This document shows positions 12,060 through 22,799 of a stretch of DNA of 64,000 nucleotides, one piece after another. The stretch is from Chionoecetes opilio. Its lineage: Eukaryota; Arthropoda; Malacostraca; Decapoda; Majidae. The stretch is from NCBI GenBank assembly GCA_016584305.1, contig JACEEZ010013541.1, positions 42,501 through 106,500 of the forward strand, given 5' to 3'. Every line of letters starts with the position of its first letter. The first letter of the stretch is position 1. A program made the position numbers and the translations under genes. The notes beneath the pieces are model-generated. The model searched no databases. It had not been told where the DNA came from and was given only the letters and a program-made list of their open reading frames with translations.

Positions 12060-12990
12060 TTAAGGTAACATAGTGTTACTGGGTATTACAGCTGTTACAT
12101 ATTGTTCTGGGTATTACCAGTGTACATAATGTGTACCTGGGGTCATTACATGAAATGTGTAGGAATACTTTGTGTTACTGGGAGTTCATACAGTTTACAT
12201 ATGTGTTACCTGGGTCATAACAAGTGTACATATGTGTTACCTGGGGTCTTACAGTGTTACATATGTTGTTTTTTCATGGGGTCATTACAGGTTTACATAT
12301 TTTACCGGGGTCATAATACAGTGTACATATGTGTTACCTGGGGTCATTACAGTGTTACATATGTGTTAACTGGGTCATTACAGGTTACCATATGTGTTAC
12401 TGGGGTCAATATACAGTGTTTACATATGTGTTACCTGGGGTCATTACAGTGTTACATATGTGTTACCTGGGGTCATTACAGTGTTACATATGTGTTACCT
12501 GGGGTCATTACAGTGTTACATATGTGTTACCTGGGGTCATTACAGTGTTACATATGTGTTACCTGGGGTCATACAGTGTTACATATGTGTTACCTGGGGT
12601 CATTACAGTGTTACATATGTGTTACCTGGGGTCATTACAGTGTTACATATGTGTTACCTGGGGTCATTACAGTGTTACATATGTGTTACCTGGGGTCATT
12701 ACAGTGTTACATATGTGTTACCTGGGGTCATTACAGTGTTACATATGTGTAACCTGGGGTCATTACAGTGTTACATAGTGTTACCTGGGGTCATTACAGT
12801 GTTACATATGTGTTACCTGGGGTCATTACAGTGTTACATATGTGTTACCTGGGTCATTACAGTGTTACATATGTGTTACCTGGGGTCATTACATGTTACA
12901 TATGTGTTACCTGGGGTCATTACAGTGTTACATATGTGTTACCTGGGGTCATTACAGTGCTACATATGTGTTACCTGGGGTCATTACAGA
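12060..12990 (+). repeat. 32-bp minisatellite, right arm
   Basis: About 29 units of gttacatatgtgttacctgg + ggtcattacagt. Units are degenerate at the left end (12060-12420) and nearly identical from 12420 to 12990, which suggests recent expansion at the outer side. The period is not a multiple of three, so the 140-240 codon ORFs across it (repeated CYLGSLQCYICVTWGH) are not genes. Confidence 0.95.
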
Positions 12991-13054
12991 CACAAAGTTA
13001 TCCTCTCTTAATATTTAAAAATGTCTCATTACCTGTGTGGTTCTACTCCATCGC

Positions 13055-13250
13055 ACCTGACACACACACAAACCCATACACACACACACACCACACACAC
13101 ACACACCCCACCAAAACACATCACACGCACACACACACAAGACGCACGCACAGCACGCAGCGCACGCACGCACGCACGCACGGTCAACGCACGGCACGAG
13201 ACCGCAGCAACACGCAACGAGCACGCACGCACGCAACAGCAGCACGCACG

Positions 13251-13291
<41 letters not shown>

Positions 13292-13366
13292 CCACACACA
13301 ACACACACCAACACACCACCACACACACAACAACACAACACCACACACACACACACACGCACACAG
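13055..13366. repeat. (CA)n with CACG/CAGCACG variants
   Basis: About 310 bp of CA repeat whose middle (13120-13260) is changed to ACGC/GCACGCA. It corresponds to the CA/TG run in copies A and C. Confidence 0.95.
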
Positions 13367-13369
13367 CGG

Positions 13370-14095
13370 GCAAGATACGAGTCAATACAAACAAAGACCA
13401 CAAATTATAAAAGCAGACAGCGGGGTTAAGGAGATGCGCTCTCACACGGGCAATTATATTTTTTGTTTTTGGGCGTTAATGCGTGAATATTGACACGTAT
13501 AAATTAATGAATACGTGTATATAATGTAGTAATAGTAAGGCAATTGTCGTCTTATAACTTATTTATTATCGAATGTCCGTGCTATCAAGCCAAAAAAAGT
13601 CGGATGATTGAAGGGAAAAAAAAGAAAAAAAAGGAAAAAACAAATGAGACCAATTGTGATCCTTACGAGAGCACAGGGTGATGCGTGCCAACCTGGATGT
13701 GCGCAATCTGCCGCACAACTCACGCATGACGAGACATGGAGAGAGAGGAAGAGGAGAAGAAGCAGGAAAAAATAAAGGAGAGCTAAAGAATAAGAAACAA
13801 CGAGAATAGAAGAAAAAAAGAGAATGCGAAGAGAAGAGAAGGAAGAAGGAGAAGAGGAGAGAGAAAAAGAGAAAGGAATAAAACAAGGCGGGTGGTGGGG
13901 GGGGAGAATGCTCTTCTAAAACGCATGAGTAAATTACACCTGCGGGGATCAAGGTGTATGGTAATAGAGGTGCTTTTAAGTAAATCTGTGGAGTGACGCT
14001 CGGCGCATTTGCGATTGCTGATCTTTGCCGAAGGAGGCGATGCACTGAGGAGGACGGGAAGTAGGAGGACGAGGAGGAGGAGGAGGGCACGAGGA
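13370..14095 (+). repeat. Composite repeat block, copy B (outer part)
   Basis: Plus strand matches 21033-21770 and the reverse complement of 780-1480. Landmarks are the caaacaaagacca..ttataaaagcag segment near 13390, ttatcgaatgtccgtg near 13566, ccaacctggatgtgcgcaat near 13690, an A/G-rich run at 13740-13880, and gatctttgccgaagg near 14020, ending in GGA-rich repeat that joins the LINE tail. No gene. Confidence 0.75.
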
Positions 14096-15850
14096 GGAGG
14101 ACGGACGAGGAGGAGGAGGACGAAGAGGAGGATTACATGGGGATTACATAGGAATAACAGACACCAGGGACCTATTGGTCCATAGCGAGGGTATCTGCTG
14201 AACTACATATACTAACTATCAAACTACTTGTAAAAAAAAACATTTGGGAAAAATGATACCATGTCCCTAAAGAGAATAGGAAAATGGAAGTTTCATAGTG
14301 CAGAATGATAGGATATGAAAAATACTAACTACAACTACCACTACGGCTAATCGATAGGGGGGACTAGATACGAATTCGCACTATCAATACCATTTACTTT
14401 ACAGTGCGCGTCAAGTCCGTTTTGAATGTAGTTATTGTGCTGGCTCCGACAACATTGCTGGTAACTTGTTCCATCGTTCAACGACTCTAACATTGAAATA
14501 ATTTTACGGAGACGGTGATGCAACGTTGACCGTTTGTTTAAACCATTATTTTTTGTGTCACTTGAGTTTAAAACTCGAATAGGTTCTCTTGATTAGTGAC
14601 ATCAAAACCTTTTAGAATCTTTAAAAGGGTTTTTATCAAGTCCCACGGATTCACGACCTTTAAGGAAAACATATTAAGTTTTCCCCAGTCTCTCTTCATA
14701 AAATGAATTTTGCAGAGATGGAATTTGTTTGGTTGCTCTTCTTTGCATGATTCCAATTTGGCTTGATCTTTTACGAAACAGGGCGACCAGGGAAAGAACG
14801 GCATATTCCAAGTGCGGCCTAACAAGGAGTGATAATTTTGTCATTACTTTCGGAGTTTATGTTCAAAGTTTCGTTTTAAAAAAGCCCCAAAATCATATTT
14901 GCCTTTTTACTGGCAGTAGCAATGCGGACTGGGTTTTTAGATCATTACTGATGATGACACCTAAATCCTTTTTCCCGCTGTACTTCAGTTAACGATTATT
15001 TTGCATTTGATAGTATATTTGAGGTTATCGTGCCTATATGCATTTCTTTACATTTATCGGAATGAATTTTAATAAACCATTTATCCCCTCCAATTGATAG
15101 TTTGTCGAGATCACTTTGATGAGTTCGTAGTTTTTCTAGTATATGCTTTTTCGGCTAATTTGGTGTCATCTGCAAATTTCGATATTTTAGATAAAGTCCG
15201 CAGTCCAGATCGTTTGATATATCAGAAAAAGAGTAGGACCCAAGACGAGCCTGAGGCACCCCACTAGAACATCTAACCCAAACAGATGCCGCCATTTTTT
15301 ACTACCCGTTTTTTACGATTTGAAAGCAATCGCCAATCCAGAACATAATGCTCTCCTAAGCCATGTGCCTTAGTTTGGTCAAAAGTCGTTATGGGGGAAA
15401 TGTTTTCGAAGGCTTCTGAAAAACAAGGTATATTACATCCGAGGGAAAACTTAGGTCCCAGTTTGAATAAATGACATTAAAAAAATCCAGTAGGTTTGTT
15501 AAGAGGATCTCTTATTTTGAAATCCATGGGGAGTTTTGTATTGAGTTATTTCTCGAGAAAAAACACTATTTACCGCAATATTATTCAAAAGTTTAAAACA
15601 ATCACGGACGTTAGATAATTGAGCGATAATTACTTGCGAGGCTCTTACTCCCTTCTTGAATATCGGTGTAACATTAGTAATTTCCACATACTAGGAAAAA
15701 TTTTTGTCACTAGCGAATTATTGCAAATAATCTTTAATGGGAGCGAAAGTTGACTGTGACATCACGAAAATAGTCCGGCGAGATTCGTCCACCCACGGAT
15801 TTGTGATCGTCAGGCGAGATTTCTNCTAAATGTCAGCTAGCCCTTGAGTA
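14095..15850 (-). mobile_element. LINE reverse transcriptase, decayed (copy B)
   Basis: Read on the minus strand, this element keeps a nearly continuous run of RT landmarks broken by frameshifts. PIFKKG lies near 15670; the substrate-binding segment corresponding to GVPQGS..LGP is near 15240-15275; the catalytic motif reads KFADDTKLAEKA near 15150-15185. Further on come LVRPHLEYAV near 14850, FYEERLGKLNMFSL near 14690, and the C-terminal VTSNVVGASTITTFKTDLTR near 14410. The 3' UTR to about 14095 matches 460-745 inverted. Its upstream part is cut at about 15850, where a different retroelement begins. One N at 15825. No intact frame remains. Best described as a CR1/jockey-like LINE. Confidence 0.85.
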
Positions 15851-16770
15851 AAGCTCCTACCCTTTGGGGGGCCTGCCGCCAGATGTGGGAAGACCAGGGC
15901 GTAAAGGTACCAGGGTCGACTTGCAGATCCTTCGCCTAGGCCCTTGTCTTCTCCAGCTCGTTCCTGTGGTGGACAGCCTCGAGGGAGAGCTCACGATGGG
16001 AGGCGGCCATCGGGTCGAAGACCCGATGTCCAAAAGGTCCGCTGCCCTCTGGTCCAGAATCCCGAGCACAGATGTCCACGCGAGCCTCAGGGGCGGTATT
16101 GGCTGTCCTGTACCGCAGGAGTTCTCCCATCTAGAGGCAGAAGGGTTGGCTCGGTGGAGACGTCGTGGCACACCTCCTTGAGCATGCTGGCTGTCAGGTC
16201 CCTCACCTCGTCGTGCCTGATACACACGAATCCCCCCTTTTTGCACGTCATGGTGTGGTCTGCGCTGTTGGGGATCCACACACACAGGTGTTGGGGAGTC
16301 CTTCCACTGCCAGCCGTACCTCAGAGCAACGGCATCGACAAATTCTTGTTTTGTTGAGGTTGAAGCCCTTTGCTCTGATTGGTAGTGATGTTAGCCAGTT
16401 GGACGCTCCCGTCTCCTGTGCGATGTGGATTTTTCTCACGGTGTCTGGATGCAGGATGGTCGAAAGGTGTTCAAGGCTGGTCTTCTGCCCTTGCTGCCTG
16501 TCTCGTGAGAATCGTTTCTTTTGCTCAGCGATCACACTTTGGTCGATTTCACCTTGTGCGTCCTGAGCGATGATCATATCCGTGAGGGACCTGGTAAGGT
16601 TGATGGAGTTGAGGTTCTCCACCTCAGCCATCTTCTCAGGAGAGGTGATTCCCATCCGCCTAGTCTTGGAGGGAGTTCGAGCAACGCCCTCGTGTCATTC
16701 CTCAGGACGGGAGATCTCAGTAACGCTGGTATGAAGGTGTTCTTTATAGATCCTCCAGCGGTCTGAGGAG
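15850..16770 (-). pseudogene. Retroelement protein C-terminal region with R2-like knuckle and endonuclease-like part
   Basis: The minus strand at 16655-16248 reads ..IAQETGASNWLTSLPIRAKG and then FNLNK. It is followed, across frameshifts, by CVCG, then HTMTCKKGGFVCIRHDEVRD and EVCHDVSTEPTLLPLDG (16281-16087), and ARVDI..RVFDPMAASHRE (16130-15936). I recognise this ordered set from retroelement proteins of aquatic invertebrates and fish. The C-x-C..H-x4-C knuckle, RHxxVRD and RxDI..D/RV order resembles the C-terminal endonuclease of R2-type LINEs; that comparison is inference. At least three frameshifts break it. G+C is higher than its neighbours, suggesting a separate origin. It abuts the LINE at 15850. 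Confidence 0.65.
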
Positions 16771-16783
16771 AGGGCTGATGTTA

Positions 16784-16821
<38 letters not shown>

Positions 16822-17115
16822 TTACTATTACAACTCACTCCATTTACACAACACACCAACACGCCACAACATAATATTATTAATATACAACCATTGCCTC
16901 CGTCACTGCGCCTGTATACAGGGGTGTACGCCGTACTGTCCCGCTGAGCTGCCCCGTTAAGGTTGAAACTAATGTGTGAAGTAAGACACTGACATATGCT
17001 GTTAAAGGACGTAATGATAGGTTGTGGTGATGTTGCTCCGCTAAGGCCGAAGAGATGTAGTGTTCTTGTTCCTATGAGAGTATTTCATTGAGAGTAGAGA
17101 GAGAGAGAGAGAGAG

Positions 17116-17171
<56 letters not shown>

Positions 17172-17235
17172 TCGTAGCGTAGTGTTTCCTGTCCTATTAG
17201 AGTATTTCATTAAGAGAGAGAGAGAGAGAGAGAGA
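16784..17235 (+). repeat. ACT-unique-GA dispersed unit, copy 2
   Basis: Near-identical to 10640-11110: ACT run at 16784-16820, a unique stretch of about 280 bp, and GA runs at 17090-17170 and 17211-17235 separated by agatcgtagcgtagtgtt. Sequence after the last GA run differs from copy 1, which marks the unit's right edge. Confidence 0.85.
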
Positions 17236-17404
17236 GGGTGGGTGGGTGGGGGCGTGGCCACCGAGATGATAAGGCCTGATAGATCGCCCGTGACGTCACA
17301 CCATGAGGATCTCGCGCGCCTCGACCGCTCCGCTCCCCGTACAGGTTTACTTTCTCAGTTCACGCTCTTATTTATGTCGTTAATCTGAATCCCTGTCATT
17401 ATCA
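17236..17404. other. Short unassigned stretch
   Basis: GC-rich, with cgcccgtgacgtcacaccatgaggatctcgcgcgcc. A related phrase occurs inverted near 20060-20095 (gcgcgcgcaagatcctcata..gtgacgtcacag), so this is the end of another dispersed sequence. Confidence 0.5.
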
Positions 17405-17910
17405 TCAATGGTGGTGGTGGGGGTGGTGGTGGTGGTGGTGGTATTGTTGTTGTTGTTGTGGTAGTGGTGGGGGTGGGGGTGGTGGTGGTGGTGGTAGAGG
17501 TGGTGCTGGTGGTGGTTTGGTGGTGGTGGTATTGTTGTTGTTGTGGTGGTGGTGGTGGTTTTGTGGTGGTGGTGGTGTTGTGGTGGTGGTGGTGGTGTTG
17601 TTGTGGTGGTGGTGGTGGTAGTGGTGGTGGGGTTGTGGTGGTGGTGGTGTGGTGGTGGTGGTGGTGGTATTGTTGTTGTGGTGGTGGTGGTGGTGGTGGT
17701 GGTGGTGGTGGTGGTGGTGGTTGTTGTGGTAGAGGTGGTGGTGGTGGTGGTGGTGGTGGTGGTGGTGGTTGTGGTAGAGGTGGTGGTGGTAGAGGTGGTG
17801 GTGGTTTGGTAGAGGTGGTGGTGGTTTGGTGGTGGTGGTGGTGGTGGTGGTGGTGGTGGTGGTAGAGGTGGTGGTGGTAGAGGTGGTGGTGGTTTGGTGG
17901 TGGTGGTCTT
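17405..17910. repeat. (GGT)n trinucleotide repeat
   Basis: About 500 bp of GGT with GTT, GTA and GAG variants. The His-rich, Gly/Val/Trp-rich and Pro-rich ORFs here, including a 256-codon minus ORF, are repeat translations. Confidence 0.97.
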
Positions 17911-17912
17911 TC

Positions 17913-18960
17913 AAGATGAAGAGACCATTAATAACCATCGCTATAGATTTCAAGAAAGCCTTCGACAGTGTGAAAAGAAAGCCCCTAATTGAATGCCTAA
18001 AAAAGTTCAGGATACATCCACACATAATTGACGTCATAAGTGACATATACCTAAATGACAAGACCATCCTGTATCTAAACAATGAGATCATAACAAACAT
18101 GGATGTCACCAGCGGAATAAGGCAAGGTTGCAATGGTTCAACATCACTGTTCTTAATGATAACATATATCATCATCCTACACCTGAACCAAACAAATATT
18201 GGATTTAAAGATGAGAACTGCTTTATCCCTGCATTGTTTTATGCAGATGATGGCCTTATTTTAGCACAAAGTGAATCAGGTGCCCTAAACATGACATTGA
18301 CACTCATCTTAGCAGCAAGAGCAAGTGAAACAGTCAACAGTTATTTAAAAGAGCATAATACCAACATATACCAGCTTGGTATAGTACACAACACGAAATA
18401 ACTGACAAATTAAAAGAGCATGATACCAAGAAATGGAAAGCAGAACTACTTGAAAAAGAGACACTTAGACTTTACAGAACATACAAAACACACATAAAAG
18501 AAAGACTTTTATGATAAATGATGAATCCACTACAACTTTGATAAGATGCAGAAGCAATACACTGAAACTAAACTAAACTACAGGAACAGACACACCCTCG
18601 GGAACACAGCATGCACGACGTGTAACACTGGACTGCAGGAAACTTTAGAACACTTCCTATTACAGTGCGAGGAATATAAAGACATAAGGAAACACTTAAA
18701 CTTTCTACAAGACAACACACTGACAAATGCTTAAAAACTTGCAACATTTTTACTCCTAGCAGATGAACAGGATGCAGATGTGAAGAAACAAACTTTGTTA
18801 CTGATGTGGAAAATAAGGAAACAGCAAGAACATTGATTAGCAAGCAAGAAAGCCAAGACATTTCACAAGAGCATTCACAAGTATAAGCACAAAACGGGGT
18901 GATCAAGCAACAAACACCACAACACTTCAAGAATCAGAAAAAAATCACCGCTACTAAGGT
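17913..18960 (+). mobile_element. LINE RT fragment with YADD and C-terminal zinc knuckle
   Basis: The frame entering from the GGT repeat reads RPLITIAIDFKKAFDSVKRK, then TSGIRQGCNGSTSLFL and ALFYADDGLILAQSESG. These are RT motifs A, B and C with the catalytic aspartates kept. After about 18320 the RT thumb is deleted: the text jumps to ETVNSYLKEHNTNIYQLG and repeats part of it (ttaaaagagcat) at 18410. An open stretch at 18546-18734 encodes RNRHTLGNTACTTC and TLEHFLLQCEEY, a C-x2-C-x9-H-x4-C knuckle typical of the end of L1/I-like LINEs. The 5' end is lost in the GGT run. Two internal stops and a large deletion mark a dead copy. Confidence 0.8.
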
Positions 18961-19052
18961 GTTACCCCCACACTTCATCGACATCTCTAGTATGGATACC
19001 AATGGATAATTATGTAAAGTGTAATTACTTTTATATCACCATTCTTTCAGAG

Positions 19053-19508
19053 GCTGCTGGGCACTCGTGGAGAATGTGGGTCCTGATTTTGTGCGGAATG
19101 CTGTCAATGCGCGAAATCCTGTAGACCCCTCCATATTTCACTGGTTTTACAGCATAACTGCTGCCCTAAAAGCATGTTACAGAGTACTCTGAGATACATA
19201 TTATTTTTATGAGAGTAGTTAGATGCACTGGTATTCAGACAAAAGATATTTGAACCTGAAACCTACACCTGAAAAGGCTTTACTTTTGACGTGAATATTT
19301 TAGTCTTATGAGTAACTATTATTACTTGTAAGTGTTCTCATGGAAAGCTAGTGCCTCTATGTGGCTTGTAACATGTATCAGGGCAGCAGTTAAGTCGTAA
19401 AACCAGTGAAATAAGAGAGGTGAATGGAGGGGTCTACAGGATTTCGCGCTGACAATATTTCACGAAACACCTACATTCGTGAACCACATTCTCCACGAGT
19501 GCCAGCTG
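19053..19508. mobile_element. MITE with long terminal inverted repeats
   Basis: The left end ctgggcactcgtggagaatg (19057) and the right end cattctccacgagtgccag (to 19505) are inverted copies. Complementarity continues inward for about 130 bp per arm, including gcgaaatcctgtagacccct, ttcactggttttac and actgctgccct. The loop is about 180 bp and has no ORF. I could not settle a target-site duplication by eye, so the superfamily is open. Confidence 0.8.
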
Positions 19509-19509
19509 C

Positions 19510-19775
19510 TAATCCTTCATTAGTTCAAAAACATTGTCAGCCAAAGCAGCATGATCCCACTAGCTGTGACGGAGGTGAATTATGAACGTAACACAACACA
19601 AATGATAATTCTCAAAATATTAGTAATATTTTTTGTGACATAGCGTCCGCCATTTTTAATGCTACAAACATTTCGCTTTGTATGCCTTATAAGTATGCTA
19701 TATATGCTAGACTTACCGTCTCACTTCTTTCATTATTAGCTAATAAAGCTACTACAAATACTACAAAGATCATAG
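19510..19775. other. Unassigned AT-rich stretch
   Basis: Lies between the MITE and the THAP exon (downstream of the exon on the minus strand). It would be intron if the exon is real. No motif seen. Confidence 0.4.
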
Positions 19776-19781
19776 ACTCAC

Positions 19782-19934
19782 CCTGCTACTGGCCGTCGGT
19801 GAAAAATTGTCCCGTTTGATTGCTCTGAGCCACTGGCTGGCAAGCACCTTGTCTCTTGGGAAACAGAATATACCCACTCTAGGGCCTTTTTTGTAGTTCC
19901 CATTGCAATTGGGCACACAGCACATGGACGGCAT
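19782..19934 (-). pseudogene. THAP-domain exon (first exon or isolated fragment)
   Basis: Minus strand from ATG at 19934 encodes MPSMCCVPNCNGNYKK, then FCFPRD, QWLRAIKRDNFSPT and ASSR. This matches the N-terminal half of a THAP zinc finger (C2CH DNA-binding domain): Cys pair, FP, conserved Trp and basic stretch. The ATG sits in a good start context (caagATG). At 19781 the coding stretch meets AGG|GTGAGT, a consensus splice donor, exactly where the domain would continue to its last Cys and His. It therefore looks like a genuine 5' exon. THAP domains occur both in host regulators and in P-element-type transposases; no second exon is visible downstream on this strand, so which one it is stays open. 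Confidence 0.7.
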
Positions 19935-20171
19935 CTTGCTGGTAACTTGGAGAAATAGCTCCTGCCGTAACAAAAGCAAAAATGATAGAAGTACGCCACA
20001 TACACACGCCCTGACCGCCTTCGTATGTGGAGACAATAGACTGAGCCGTGGTCAACGGTGGCGCGCGCAAGATCCTCATACTGTGACGTCACAGCCTTTC
20101 ACCAGGCGATGTAACAGGCCTTGTCTCTCGGTGGTCTCGGTGGGGGTGGGTGTGTGTGTGTGTGTGTGTGT

Positions 20172-20960
20172 CAGGCCCTTTCAGGGGCGATGGAGGGTAG
20201 AACAACACAGTAAAGGAGACAATTTTTAAATATTACAGAGAAGGATAATTTTGTGTGCTGTAATGACCCCAGGTAACACATATGTAACACAATAAAATGA
20301 ATATACCTACGATTTTAAAACTGAACAATTTAGTTCCTTGAGTCGCTCTTCGTTTGGCTTGTTTCGCAGCGCGGGATTATTTGAGTAACTTTTCTTTGTA
20401 CTCTCTCCAGCTGTTTCTATCTGTTCTGTAGTGAGGCGACCAGAACTGAACGCAACATTCAAGATGAGGACGCACTATCGCACTGAAAAGTGTAGGAATG
20501 ACTTTTTCAAACTTACATTGGATAGTTCTGATGAAACCGATTCATTTGTTAGGCCTCTTAACGACTTCTGAACAATGTTCACTAGTTTGAGGTGTTGCTA
20601 ACAATTATCCCGAAGACTCTATTTCTGTTACATTGGAAAGCTCTGGTCTGTTTATTTATCATCACTACTACATTACTATCTATTATCATTACTACTTAAA
20701 CCCAAGCATAAAAAATACAACAATAAGATAACGAATACACCTTTCCATTCTCTGCCTCGAGTGTTAGACCTATGTGTTATATACCATATTTATTTTACAC
20801 ATATATATTCATTACATACATATTACATACATATTCATTTTATTGTGTTACATATGTGTTACCTGGGGTCATTACAGCACACAAAATTATCCTTCTCTGT
20901 AATATTTAAAAATTGTCTCCATTTACTGTGGTGTTCTACCCTCCATCGCCCCTGACCCCC
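20172..20960. mobile_element. Inverted-repeat element with captured LINE fragment (composite copy C)
   Basis: Arms of about 130 bp: caggggcgatggagggtaga at 20172 and its inverse ending at 20960, each continuing through ttaaatattacagagaagga and one gaccccaggtaacacatatg unit to aacacaataaaatgaatat. The core contains, on the minus strand, a LINE RT fragment (20320-20620) with VRPHLECCVQFWSPHYRTD, truncated at its 3' side exactly where the left arm starts (near 20310). This is the single-unit version of the element at 11160-13050. Confidence 0.8.
20320..20620 (-). pseudogene. LINE RT C-terminal fragment inside copy C
   Basis: Clearest of the three homologous fragments (2100-2400, 11490-11720). 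The minus strand reads IVRPHLECCVQFWSPHYR and downstream frames of the KELNCSVL region, with frameshifts. No full domain. Confidence 0.8.
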
Positions 20961-20974
20961 CCCCCACACACCCA

Positions 20975-21036
<62 letters not shown>

Positions 21037-21770
21037 TAAATACAAACAAAGACACACAAGAATTATAAAAGCAGAATGCGGGGTGAAGGAGAGCGCTTCC
21101 TCCACCCACGGCAATTATTATTTTCTTTTTTGCGTGCGTTAATGCGTGAAATATGAACGTATAAATTAGTGGAATACGTGTATATAATGTAGTAACAGTA
21201 ACGGCAAGTATGTCGTTACGTATAACTTATTTATTATCGAATTGTCCGTGTCTCTCAAGCCAAAAAAAGGTGGATGATTGAAGGGAAAAAAAGAGAAAGA
21301 AAAGGGGAAAAATAAGATGAGCCAATTGTGATCCTTAGAGAGCCAGGGTGATGGTGCCAACCTGGATGTGGCAATCTGGCCGCACTACCTGACGCATGAC
21401 TGAGGTCATGGAAGAAGGAGGAAGAGGAGGAGAAGAAGGAGGAAGAATGATAGAGGAGGAGATAGGGAAGAATAATGGAAGAAAAGAGAATGGAAGAAGA
21501 AGAGAATGGAAGAAAAGAGAATGGTAGAAAAGAGAATGGAAGAGAAGAGAATGGAAGAGAAGAGAATGGAAGAAGGAGGAAGAGGAGGAGGAGAAAGAGA
21601 TAAGAATAAGAAAGGCGGGTTGGTGGGGGGGATCTCTTTAAAATCGATTGAGTAAATACACCCTGGCTCGGGAGATGAAGGTTATGGGTAAAGGTGCCTT
21701 TTAATAAATCTGTGTAGTGACGCCTCGGCGCTGCGATCTGATCTTTGCCGAAGGGCCGGGCGATGCACTG
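20961..21770 (+). repeat. CA repeat and composite block, copy C (outer part)
   Basis: A (CA)n run at about 20970-21032 is followed by the same outer block as copies A and B: caaacaaagacacac near 21045, ttatcgaattgtccgtg near 21233, the A/G-rich GGAAGAAAAGAGAAT run at 21410-21600, and gatctttgccgaagggcc near 21740. Unlike A and B, no LINE tail follows; GGCT satellite starts directly at 21770. Confidence 0.8.
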
Positions 21771-21789
21771 CTGGCTGGCTGGCTGGAAG

Positions 21790-21830
<41 letters not shown>

Positions 21831-22710
21831 AAGGCTGACTGGCTGGCTGGCTGGCTGGTTGGTTTGCTGGCTGGATGGTTAGTTGGTTGGTTGGCTGACT
21901 GGATGGATGGTTAGTTGGTTGGTTGGCTGACTGGATGGATGGTTAGTTGGTTGGTTGGCTGACTGGATGGATGGTTAGTTGGTTGGTTGGCTGACTGGAT
22001 GGATGGTTAGTTGGTTGGTTGGCTGACTGGATGGATGGTTTGTTGGTTGGTTGGCTGTCTGGATGGATGATTAGTTGGTTGGTTGGCTGACTGGATGGAT
22101 GGTTAGTTGGTTGGTTGGCTGACTGGATGGATGGTTAGTTGGTTGGTTGGCTGACTGGATGGATGGTTAGTTGGTTGGTTGGCTGACTGGATGGATGGTT
22201 TGTTGGTTGGTTGGCTGTCTGGATGGATGGTTAGTTGGTTGGTTGGCTGACTGGATGGATGGTTAGTTGGTTGGTTGGCTGACTGGATGGATGGTTAGTT
22301 GGTTGGTTGGCTGACTGGATGGATGGTTAGTTGGTTGGTTGGCTGACTGGATGGGTGGTTAGTTGGTTGGTTGGCTGACTGGATGGGTGGTTAGTTGGTT
22401 GGTTGGCTGACTGGTTTGTTGGTTGGTTGGTTTGCTGGCTGACTGGCAGGTTGGTTGGCTGGTTGACTAGAAGGCTGACTGTCTGCCTAGAAGGCTGGCT
22501 GGCTGACTAGAAGGCTGGTTGGCTGACTAGAAGGCTGGCTGGCTGACTAGAAGGCTGGCTGGCTGACTAGAAGGCTGGTTGGCTGACTAGAAGGCTGGCT
22601 GGCTGACTAGAAGGCTGGCTGGCTGACTAGAAGGGTGGTTGGCTGACTAGAAGGCTGGCTGGCTGACTGGAAGGCTGGCTGGCTGACTGGATGGTTGGTT
22701 AGTTTAAAGG
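21770..22710 (+). repeat. GGCT/GGTT minisatellites (32-bp and 20-bp periods)
   Basis: Three zones. 21770-21880 is GGCTGGCT. 21880-22430 is a 32-bp period (gactggatggatggttagtt + ggttggttggct), about 16 units. 22455-22700 is a 20-bp period (tgactagaaggctggctggc), about 12 units. All derive from a GGCT/GGTT tetramer background. No coding capacity. Confidence 0.95.
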
Positions 22711-22799
22711 GGCGAAGTGAAGGCTGGGCTTATCTTTAAATTAGTTGCGCTTGTTCTTCCTCCCCCGAGTAGACGCGGCGCTGGTGTGTAAGTTAGATA

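Larger units (their letters stand above)
11160..13050. mobile_element. Foldback-like element with minisatellite arms (composite copy B)
   Basis: The outer modules caggggcgaggagggtagaac (11160) and its inverse ending ctccatcgcacctgac (about 13050) are inverted repeats. Inside each lies an array of the same 32-bp unit in opposite orientation: about 8 units at 11240-11485 and about 29 units at 12060-12990. Between the arms is a LINE RT fragment on the minus strand (11490-11720) plus AT-rich sequence. Copy C at 20172-20960 has the same plan with one unit per arm. Long terminal inverted repeats built of tandem units are the defining feature of Foldback elements, but relation to that group is inference. 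Confidence 0.7.

Noticed and set aside
12102..13493. 216- and 241-codon ORFs with repeated CYLGSLQCYICVTWGH
   Set aside because: Translation of the 32-bp minisatellite followed by CA repeat; no domain, period not a codon multiple.
17405..18175. 256-codon His-rich minus-strand ORF
   Set aside because: Reads through the GGT repeat; the non-repeat part is antisense to a LINE RT.
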